Source: Pyrenochaeta sp. MPI-SDFR-AT-0127 (taxonomy: Eukaryota; Ascomycota; Dothideomycetes; Pleosporales; Cucurbitariaceae). Taken from it: a DNA stretch of 64,000 nucleotides. The notes below the pieces were generated by a model that had not been told where the DNA came from, did not search any database, and was given only the letters and a program-made list of their open reading frames with translations. The position numbers and the translations under genes are program-made. The stretch covers positions 1 through 64,000 of the forward strand of contig JAGTJM010000031.1 of the NCBI GenBank assembly GCA_020747015.1, given 5' to 3'. This document shows positions 10,947-20,423 of this stretch, piece after piece. Each line of letters begins with the position of its first letter. Position 1 is the stretch's first letter.

Positions 10947-12375
10947 ATGTTTCTGAATCTGCCAGCAATATCTATGGCACTGGTGTTGGCTGTGGTTGAA
11001 GCTGGAATCTATCATCTACCCATTACACGAACCACATCCGGTCTCTACTTCACTGAACCTGATATTCCACGTGCCGAGGTGAGCCGATAATACATGCCCA
11101 ATGCTCTTGAATAGTCATACCAACTCGAAATTGCAGAGGCACAACGGCCAAATCGCGCTCGCTTCTCCACCTTTGGAAGATTTTCAAAAGGCAATAAGAA
11201 ACCATGACACCTTTTTCGCAAGCATCGCCCAAAAACATTGTCTGCGTAATTCAGCTCAACAGGAACTTGATGATGGCGATGATGATGGCGAGTGGGACGC
11301 CATGTTCTTCAGCTTGTACACCACAACAATCAGCGTGGGCAACCCTCCACTTCGATTGAGCGCAACCGTCGATACTAGCTGGAGTACATTATTCATTCCT
11401 TCAGTAAATTGCACATACATGCCTGGAAATCACAGATCCTGCACAGCTCATCCACTCTACAATTCTTCTCTCTCATCAACCTACCGCCCAGACTTGACTC
11501 CAGCTAGTGTGCTATACACGGGTCCTGCGGGAATTTATACGTGGGGCAATGTTTCTCAGGATAACCTCCATGTAGCGGGCATGGAGATCAAGGGGCAGAT
11601 GTTTGAGGAAGCGACAGTGTGGAACCCAGACGTTGGTACGCGTAATGATCTTTTCGATACTGCGCTTGGTATTTCGCTTTTCCCTACTCGCAGTGGAAAC
11701 GGGCGAGATGATTTCGCTGCTCCGAGTCCGTTCCAAAACATGATGCAGCAAAAGCTTCTTGACAAGAATATTATTTCACTTAAACTAGGCCGGACCGATC
11801 AGGAGATGGGCGAAATAATATTAGGCGGTTTGCCCCGAAATGTACAGCGGGAGGACATGATAGAAGTCCCACTTGATCACAACAAAACTGATGATTCAGA
11901 CCACATATGGAGATATTACACCATGAACGGCTGGCAAGTATCAGTAAAGAGCATGTCAATGGGTATGAATAGCTCTGAAGCTTCCACGTCGGTACTGGAT
12001 AAACCGCAGACCGCTGTAATATCATCATCGTTTCCCTGGATTGGTGTACCAGACGAAGTGGCAAAGAAGATTCATGAGACTCTAGGTATCAAACAAGTGT
12101 TTGATTGGGTCAACTGCGAAAAGAGACCACGCCTGCCAAATTGGACTATTACGTTCGGGCCTAATGGTCATACCATCACGTTGAGTCCGTGGGATTACCT
12201 TATAGAGGTTTACGACAAAGTCTACGGGCAGTTGAAATGTGTATCCGGGTTTTTCAACCTTTCGCAATATGGAGACAAAGGATTCATTATTTTGGGAGCG
12301 CCGTTCTTGAATGGAATCTATAGTACTTTTGATGCGGATCGGAAGAGCATTTCATTTGGAAATCGCCCTTTGTAG
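10947..12375 (+). CDS. Secreted pepsin-fold (A1) protein, probably catalytically dead
   Basis: Two exons (10947-11078, 11137-12375) give 456 residues. The start MFLNLPAISMALVLAVVEAG is a signal peptide; a start nine codons upstream is also possible. The A1 peptidase fold is visible: FFSLYTTTISVGNPPLRLSA, then the first active-site strand VDTSWSTLFIP (DTS in place of DTG), GEIILGG, and the C-terminal GFIILGAPFLNGIYSTFD. The second active-site strand, normally a DTG/DSG followed by S/T, reads TAVISSSFPWIGVP and has no Asp. Both Asp residues are needed for catalysis, so the protein is probably a binding or decoy protein. Several NxS/T sites are present. The hAT element lies 136 bases upstream, inside the likely promoter. 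Confidence 0.85.
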
Positions 12376-13471
12376 GAGTCAGACGAATGTTGGTCGTTCA
12401 GGATGAAGCATATGGATTCAAATCAATGAAAGAAAGATTCGTCTCTAGGCTCCAGCTGTGTACTATTACCACTTGTGTCTCCTTGAAAGTATCCATCGCC
12501 GAGAATGTTCAAAGAAAGGTCTGCATCACTAGAGGCTTTTGTAGTCATTGATTTTGTTAGGCACGCGAGCAGTACGTGATGCCTTTGCAACGTTCTGGGG
12601 AAACGCGCCCATCCTTTCTTGCAAATTATTTCTCAACATATACGCAGGCGTTCAGGCCGACAATGAATGAATCGGCGTTGTGCTGCATACAAGCCTCCAA
12701 CTACGGGAAAGATTGTGGTGCTGAGGCTTGCGCGGTGTTCAGATGCCTGGACGCCACTAAGTTTTACACCTTTGAGTAATTAAAGTCAACGACCAGGTCA
12801 CGACATTAAATATCAAAAACACTAAGTTTTCTTTCATGAACAAAAACCCAAGAGCTCACACGTATCGATCCACTACGGAGATACGACAGATGTGGCACAA
12901 CTACCTGTCGTTCGGACGGCAGGCTGAAATTAGCGACGAGGGGAATTAGCGACGAGGGGAATTAGCGACGAGGGGAATTAGCGACGAGGGGTGGCTGCAG
13001 TTAACGTGGAAAACCGTACTAAAATAGTTGGGAGCGGACCGCGGGCCGCATCGCTGCCAGCCGCGAAGTATGCATTCGCTGAGCAAATTCTAACTCGACA
13101 TCTCTAGAGTAATACCCTGCGTAGATGATGGGGTGGGGCCATGATATAGAGTATAGCTGCACGACCCACGTTAACTTGTTAACCGCTTACCATCAGGAAC
13201 GGGCTACTCACGTGGTCGACCATGGGAAGTGGTTTCAGCCTTGCGTTCCCCTCCCACACAGATGGGCTGCTGCTCGTACTGTAGGCCAGTCGCAGTTGAA
13301 TGTCAGCTCAGCTGCTTGCGCCGCGGCGACCAGGCTGCCTCGGCGGGCTCTGTGCTGCTGCGCCGCGAGATTGCCATGAAGTGAAGCAATCCCCAGGCCT
13401 ACCTCCTTGCGTGCGCGGTTGCAGTCTCCTATACAGTCTTCTCGAGTGTTATTCTGATCTTCCTGTCCGCT
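12376..13471. other. Intergenic; one 16-bp tandem repeat
   Basis: No domain-bearing frame found. The stretch contains the 12928-12991 minisatellite and the promoter of the patatin NLR. A GC-rich patch at 13300-13380 has open frames without recognisable content. Confidence 0.45.
12928..12991. repeat. 16-bp tandem repeat, four identical copies
   Basis: The unit AATTAGCGACGAGGGG is repeated four times without a mismatch from 12928 to 12991. Perfect identity suggests a recent, length-variable minisatellite. It lies about 480 bases before the NLR start codon. Confidence 0.9.
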
Positions 13472-16400
13472 ATGCCTGCCAATGAGCTCCGCTTGCTTGC
13501 TCTCGACGGTGGCGGCGTTCGTGGCTTGTCTGCCCTAATGATCCTCGAGCAGCTCATGGAGACCGTCAACCCAGGTTCGCCGCCGAAGCCATGCGAATAC
13601 TTTGATATGATCGGCGGGACGAGCACCGGGGGTAAGTAGCTCTATGCGCAGACCATGGAGAACGAAGGCTGACCCTCCAGGCTCATCGCCGTCATGCTCG
13701 GCCGGCTGAGGATGAGCGTGGACGACTGCATTACCGAATACCTGAGGCTCTCGGACCGCGTGTTCCGCAGAACGAGACACCGAGTGACGGTCAAGGGCAA
13801 AGTGCAAGGCCGGTTCGACTCGGAGGAGCTGGAGCGCGCCGTGAAGGAAGTTGTTCAAAAACAAGGACTCTCCGAGGACGCACTGCTTAAGGATGCATCT
13901 GAGTCAGGTTGCAAGGTGTAGGTTGATCGTGTCCTGGGCAGATTGTAGGCTGACTGCTTTAGATTTGTGTGCGCAACGAGCAAGGAGACATCCAAGACGG
14001 TGTGTCTCACAAGCTACAGGACGCCACGCGGCAACAATGACCTCTTGAACAGCACGAAAATATGGGAAGCGTGTCGGGCTACCTCGGCAGCTTCATCCTT
14101 TTTCGATCCGATCGCCGTGGGAAGATACAAAGAGGAGTTCATAGATGGGGCCACAGGAGCGAATAACCCAGTGCGAGACGTGTGGGACCAGGCGCAGCTA
14201 GTATGGGGACCCGCGGCGCTAGAGGGCCAAATCAAGCGCCTGGTGTCGATCGGAACGGGTGTGCCTTCGCTCAAGCCGTTCAAGGACGACGTCTTCCATA
14301 TTGGTACCACCTTAGTCGCAATCGCAACAGAGACAGAACAAACAGCAGAGAGGTTCCGGCGCGAGAGGTCGATGCTTGCTGATGCTGGGCAGTACTATAG
14401 GTTCAATGTAGCACACGGACTGGAAGAGATTGGCCTCGAAGAGTCAAAGAAAATCAAGGAGATAGCGGCAGCAACACGAGACTACGTTGGGAGCGAGGAC
14501 GTTTACAAACAGATGCAGGCATGTGCCGGCAGTATTGCAGGCAGAAGTTGTTAGTCTCGGCCTATCTACTGTGGTTTACGGCAGTGTAGCTAAAGCGTCC
14601 ATAGATTTCGGAGTGTATAGAACCCTTTTCAGTCTCGAGGGCGTGCCGAGAGTAAGCCAATTTGTGGACCGACCCGCAGAGATGGCGAAGATGGAGCAGG
14701 TCCTCCTTCCTGGCCCAACGCAGACCCGCCGACAGAAGATTCACGTACTGCATGGTCTTGGCGGGATAGGTAAGACACAACTTGCGGTCGAGTTCGCCCG
14801 ACGACACCACCCTCTGTTCAGCTCAGTGTGGTGGTTGGACGGGCGAAGCGAGAGCAGCGTAAAACGCAGCATCGCCAGCCACGCGAGCAAGATCCCGTCG
14901 GGTCAGATTCCTGAGACGAGCAGGACATATGCTGCAGACAGCGGCGCGGACGTCAATGCAGTCGTCAAGGACGTCATGAACTGGCTTGCGCAGCCGGACA
15001 ACACCGCTTGGCTGCTCATCTTCGACAACGTCGACCGTGAATACAACCCACAGGGCGGCGATCCTGATGCATATGATGTGAGGCGGTACCTCTCAGGTGC
15101 AGACCATGGCTCTGTTCTTGTGACAACTCGACTGGCGAGGTTGGAACAACTGGGAAAGTCTCAACCGCTGGGCAAAGTGGACAAAGAGCAGGCACAAGCG
15201 ATCCTAAAGAACTGGTACAAGAGGAAGCACGGTAGGCCAAGAGCAGCAACATATCTATGCCCAACGTGATGCTGATGACATGAATACAGACACGAGTGAG
15301 GTCAATCGCCTTCTTGAGCTGCTGGACGGCCTGCCGCTCGCGATCGCACAAGCGGGCGCGTATTTACAAGAGAGTGGAGTTGGGCTGACAGCCTATCTGA
15401 AATTCTACGAGCAGCAGTGGAGCGAACTAATGGAGTCAAAGCTGTCGGATGATGCGCCACTGCAAGACTATCCCAATCGCAGCATTTGGACGACATGGGC
15501 CATCTCGTACCAGGCCATCCGCAGCAAACACGAGGCCACAGCCAATCTTCTCCTTCTGTGGTCGTTCCTGGACAATAAGGATCTATGGCACGGTTTATTT
15601 GCAGAAGCATATAATTACTCTGCCGTGGCCGCAAGATTGCTCTCTGAGTGGATTGGGGGAATTGCAAGCAGCGAGTTAGAGTTTGGCCAGGCGATGCAAC
15701 TGCTTCGTAACTACTCGTTAGTCGAAGAAGTACAAGATACGACAAGCTATGCAACGCATCCAGTTGTTCACCAGTGGGCATATCACTCCCAGGGCAAGTT
15801 CTACGCAACGGAGCTCAGCCAACTAGCGATAGTCACAGTTGGATTGGCTGTGCCAGACCTCTCAGCTCCGAACTACACAGCAACACAACGTCGACTTCTT
15901 CCTCATGCACAGGTGTGCACTACATGGGTAGTGGAGAGTGAGACAAGGTGGTGTTTCGTAGGTAGTAATGATTACGATAAAGGGTTAAACAAAGGAAATC
16001 AGCATGAGATAGTACTTGGTGCTATCCACTTGTTAGGCAATCTCTACGCAGACCAAGGCAAGCTAGATGAGGCAGAGCAGATGTACGAGCGGGCGCTGCG
16101 AGGGACGGAAGAGGCACTTGGACCTAAGCACACCTCAACACTAGATACAGTTAATAACCTAGGCCTCCTCTACGCAGACCAAGGCAAGCTAAGCGAGGCA
16201 GAGCAGATGTACGAGCGGGCGCTGCGAGGGACGGAAGAGGCACTTGGACCTAAGCACACCTCAACACTACAGACAGTTAATAACCTAGGCAGTCTCTACT
16301 ACAGCCAAGGCAAGCTAAGTGAGGCAGAGCAGATGTACGAGCGGGCGCTGCGAGGGAAGGAGGAGGCACTTGGACCTAAGCACACCTCAACACTAGAGAC

Positions 16401-16821
16401 AGTCAATAACCTTGGCGGTCTCTACTACAACCAAGGCAAGCTAGGCAAGGCAGAGCAGATGTACGAGCGGGCGCTGCGAGGATACAAGGAGGCACTTAGC
16501 GACGAAACCTTACAAACATACAAGCCAGCTCTCAACGTCTTGCAGAACTTGGGAATTCTCTACGCGAAGCAAGGAGGAAGCGAGAAAGCTCGAGCAATGT
16601 ACTCAAAGGCTCTTGGTGGCTATCAGGCTCTTCTTGGACCTTCTCATAGCGAGTGTCTTCAGCTTGCGGTTGAGATAGATAACCTCCGTGAGTCTCAGCA
16701 AGGAAAGCAAAACGGATTTGAGCTGATGACAAAACCAGCTACAACCAAGGTTCGAGGCAGTAAGGAGAGGAAGAGATGGAGAATTGCTGTGCGCAGGATT
16801 GTTGATAAGATCATCCAATAA
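13472..16821 (+). CDS. Patatin / NB-ARC / TPR NLR-like protein
   Basis: Five exons keep one frame for 1040 residues: 13472-13635, 13681-13917, 13963-14553, 14633-15231 and 15290-16821. Domain 1 (about 5-300) is a patatin phospholipase: DGGGVRGLS oxyanion motif, GTSTGG serine elbow and the DGAT dyad Asp. Domain 2 (about 340-560) is NB-ARC: HGLGGIGKTQ P-loop, LLIFDNVD Walker B, GSVLVTTR and the GLPLAI motif. Domain 3 is a row of kinesin-light-chain-type TPRs. Fungal NLRs of this design are thought to couple ligand sensing by the repeats to lipase-driven cell death. Two junctions are unusual: the strong donor GTAAGT at 13632 would shift the frame, and the frame-keeping one is GTAGCT at 13636; the third intron uses a weak GTCTCG donor at 14554, without which a stop follows the patatin domain. 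The last 40 residues are strongly basic. Confidence 0.85.
16051..16554 (+). repeat. 126-bp coding tandem repeat (TPR units)
   Basis: Units start at 16051, 16177, 16303 and 16429. The first three differ by only a few bases over 126 bp and the fourth is diverged in its second half. Each encodes one 42-residue TPR with the core QGKLSEAEQMYERALRG. Near-identity at DNA level points to recent unit duplication or gene conversion. Confidence 0.9.
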
Positions 16822-17555
16822 TTCGAAATTTGGTTTGGTTTGCTCAGACCAATCAAATACGTCATTGACCCGAGACAACGAAGCTAGCAATGTACGTGCC
16901 AACACCTCGTCGCTCGTATACTCTCAGTCGAACAAAGCCTTTTTCAACTTGTCGCTCGCAACCAAACTCCAAGAGGTGCATGTTAGGCACACACACACGC
17001 GTCTGGGAAATCACTGGACCGCCAGACGCCGACTGGTACCCTAGCAGACTCAGAACCTTGAAGAAGTTACTTTGGGATTCTTTCAAAGAAATTCGGGAAG
17101 AGACTACGCGGAGTTGGTGAAGCGATAAAACGTACGCTGGATAGTAAACGAGATTTAGGTGCAAGGGGTGTCTGGATTCTGAAGCGAGCGTCGGCATCCA
17201 GCCACTGCTCCGCACCCAAGGAAGGTAGCCTAGTAGAGCGCACGACGTCTCTGGAACGTGTGCAAATCCAATATTGAAAGATAAGATCCGCGAATCTGTG
17301 TCCTAGCAGTAGAGCCGAAGAAGCGACCTCATTATCGCTATAAACGATTCAAGGTCCTTCGGTCGGTAGGGAGAAGGTGGTCGCATTGTAGTCCTTCAGG
17401 ACGCGACGAGTATCACTGTGCCTCGGAATGGGCCTGTTGTTGCTAGAACGGTGATATCATTTTTTTAAGAGACGGAAATCGAAGGTGCACATATCCATTT
17501 TGACAAAGAGGTGGGTAGATCGTAACCGTAGCAAGGTAGGGTCCCGCACGTGACA
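16822..17555. other. Intergenic between NLR and AlkB genes
   Basis: I see no gene here. The stretch includes the NLR 3-prime end and the AlkB promoter. Short open frames lack domains. Confidence 0.5.
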
Positions 17556-18575
17556 ATGAAGCGCGGAGCTCTCGATACGTTCTTCAAGCCTGCGGCGCCG
17601 AAGAAGCCAAAGTACGAAGTCAGCGCAGACAGTTCAAATCATGCGAGTTATCCGTTTGCTATACCACATTTGCCAGCACCGTTTCTGGACCAATTGGGCT
17701 TTGCACCATCAGAAGAGGGCAAGGTTATGAACGACCACTTGGACCTAGACCTTGTGTACTATCAACCGTACATTCCGCCACCCATTTCGACTGGCTTCTT
17801 TGAATTTTTACGTCAAGAGCTTCCCTTCTATCGCGTACAATACAATATTACTCGTGGTAGCTTCCAGACACAAATCAACACCCCGCGCTTCACAACCGTC
17901 TTCGGGGTCGACGAAACCAGCCGCTTCACTCCAGACGGCGGACTTGTGGACACCAAATCAGGAAAGCAAATTGAAGCAAACCGATACAAGTGCAAGCCGC
18001 GCCCAATCCCGCAATGTCTAGACGAGCTACGCAAAATCACCGAGGGCACAACAGGCGAGACATTTAACTTTTGTCTCGTCAACTACTACGCCGATGGCAA
18101 AGACAGCATCTCATACCACAGCGATGACGAGCGATTCCTCGGCCCGGAACCAGCAATTGCATCCTTTTCTCTCGGCACCAAGCGCGACTTCCTCATGAAG
18201 CACAAGCCCATCCCACCCAACGCCGACCAACCCGCACCAGAAGAACCCAAGCCTATCAAACTGCCCCTCAGCTCTGGCGACATGGTGCTTATGCGCGGCC
18301 GCACGCAGGCGAACTGGCTGCACAGTATTCCTAAGCGGGCGGGCCCGGAGGCGGGGAAGGGCAGGATTAATATCACGTTTCGCAAGGCCATGGTCAAGGG
18401 TGGGACGGAGAACTATTATCAGTATAATGTTGGGGCTGGGGGTTGTTTTAGGTGGGATGCGAAGGTGGACAAGATGGTGCTTTGGGATGCTAAGGCGGTG
18501 GAGGTAGAGGCGCGTGGGAGTGTGGAAGGAGGTGGTGGTATGGTTGAGGCGAAGGGGGGTGGTGATGGAGGCTGA
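17556..18575 (+). CDS. AlkB-type 2-oxoglutarate/Fe(II) dioxygenase (ALKBH2/3-like)
   Basis: A single exon of 339 residues, starting at ATG 17556 (MKRGALDTFFKP). The double-stranded beta-helix is intact: HSD in SISYHSDDERFLG supplies two iron ligands and ANWLHSIPKR the distal His. GRINITFR supplies the 2-oxoglutarate arginine. FGVDETSRF and NFCLVNYYADGKDSI match the nucleotide-recognition side of ALKBH2/3. Expected role: direct repair of alkylated DNA bases in the nucleus. GALDTFF near the N-terminus resembles a PCNA-interacting box, followed by lysines. The C-terminal 40 residues are Gly/Glu-rich and look disordered. Confidence 0.9.
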   Translation: MKRGALDTFFKPAAPKKPKYEVSADSSNHASYPFAIPHLPAPFLDQLGFAPSEEGKVMNDHLDLDLVYYQPYIPPPISTGFFEFLRQELPFYRVQYNITRGSFQTQINTPRFTTVFGVDETSRFTPDGGLVDTKSGKQIEANRYKCKPRPIPQCLDELRKITEGTTGETFNFCLVNYYADGKDSISYHSDDERFLGPEPAIASFSLGTKRDFLMKHKPIPPNADQPAPEEPKPIKLPLSSGDMVLMRGRTQANWLHSIPKRAGPEAGKGRINITFRKAMVKGGTENYYQYNVGAGGCFRWDAKVDKMVLWDAKAVEVEARGSVEGGGGMVEAKGGGDGG

Positions 18576-20423
18576 GGTGGAGGATGGGTTGAATGCGAGC
18601 GCTCAATATGGTATTTTGGCAGTTCACGAAGGTTTCAGACGACGATTCCGTGCTGATTAAGTGAGCTTGGGGATACTGTCGCTTCATTGTAATTTTTTTC
18701 TCAATATATCAAAGTGTCTTGATGTAATCTAGCTGGAAAACTGTGGTCGTATACCTCATTTCCTGTTATGCTTGCGCGCAGATAGCTACTGGTAATAAGA
18801 CTAAGGCTTATAGGCCTTGATTTGTATGACGTCTACTGTGAAACGTTACAATCACGGACATGTCTCTGGTATTACTTCGCACAACGCATGGCTTCATCGA
18901 ATGAAAGTTCGGCAGGTAGGGAGGAAGTTTCAGGCTGAGCTTGTTAGCATCAAGCTTTGCTCTCTTGAAGCCACCGCAATCGCCACCGAAGGCGTAGGAC
19001 AAGCGAGCAAGCCACAATTGGCCTGACAGCTGGGTTACTCATGCAAATCACACGTGCAACTCGCATCACAGTCGAGTTGGCAGTATGCTTGAACTGTCTT
19101 TGAGGTATTCTTCCCATCCCCTTGGCACTCTGTTGGATGGTAGGCTATAGCAGACAATGAGGGTTATCGCAGACGGCCGAAGGTATTCAGGCCTTGTATC
19201 CATCATCACGAGATGACCCAAGGACTTGTGGCAGCATCATCTCTTTATTCTAGCGTGGCTGTCAGAACGCTTTACGGCTCGTTGCGGATCATCTGGGGCA
19301 TGAATAAGGTGGGAGAGGTGGCTTGAGCGTCGACCCCGCTCTAACGCGAAGTACGCTGCGCAGAGAATCTTTGGCCATGAGGTCCCAAGGGCGGAGGGAG
19401 CGATTTGGGATGAGCCTACGTAGGGGATGCTGCCGAGACTAAATGCAGCATGTGTGAGTCACAGCTCTTTTGCAAGGATTAGTCAGGTGCGTGGTACTTG
19501 TAGTGACGAAGGAACTCACCGTTGACGACGTCTTGGCGGGTCGTCGAGTTGACCTTGTCGGAGTTAAAGGCGTGAGCCCGCCTGCTCTCTCGACATCTGT
19601 TTTGTGCGGCTCTGGTCCAAACACAACGTCCTTGCCCTCGCGTCCTCGTCTCTTTGGTGTCGCCAGACTGAGCGCATCGATTTCTCGTCCTAATTATCGC
19701 CTTGGGTAGTAAAGGACCGCTATCGTGAGGCAGGTGCAGTTTCGCAGCAGGATTCGTGGCGCGTTGCTTACGAGCTTCCAAGGTAGATTTCTGAACATTG
19801 CTTCATACAGCGCAAGAACTGATGAAGATTAAGCAGATTCAGTACCCAACAGACACATAGCGGTCGTCCATAATAGAGGCTTACGCGCGTCGCATGAAGC
19901 CTGCGCAGAAGGTCAAACTTCCACCGTGAGGAACACCGCTGTCCTGTATCAGGCCTGACCTCACCCTCGACGTACGACTGCGACGATCACTTCCCGAACT
20001 TGAGCATACACACGAACACTGCGCCAGGTACTTACGAAAAGACGAGCGGAACTGTGCCGACACTAAGGTGAAGACACTGGCTAAAGGGTTGGAGCAGATC
20101 ACGAAGAGGACGACACCAGGGCATTGCTGCGTTTTCAATTGCAGGGTGAAAATAACAGCTCTTGGCGGCTGGAGATAGCATCAGCTCCGACAGATTTAAG
20201 ACCGCGATTGACCGCATTTGCGCAATCGCCCAACTTGCGACCTATTGCCCACTCTGTCCTGCAACGCACAAGCTAGCGGCCAGCCAAGCCTGCACACTGC
20301 AACTGTGGGCCATTCAAATCCCCAGTCTATCGTACCAGGCGAGCGGCGACGCGTTGGAAGCCTCTCACATCTTCGACGGAGTTAGCGATATTAAATCCGA
20401 TCCCTCCGTTGCAGCGCACAATT
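18576..20423. other. Long intergenic stretch, no gene recognised
   Basis: About 1.85 kb without a domain-bearing frame. Several open frames of 60-125 codons occur on both strands, but they overlap each other and lack splice logic. The right part is probably the promoter and leader of the Zn2Cys6 gene. Confidence 0.45.
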
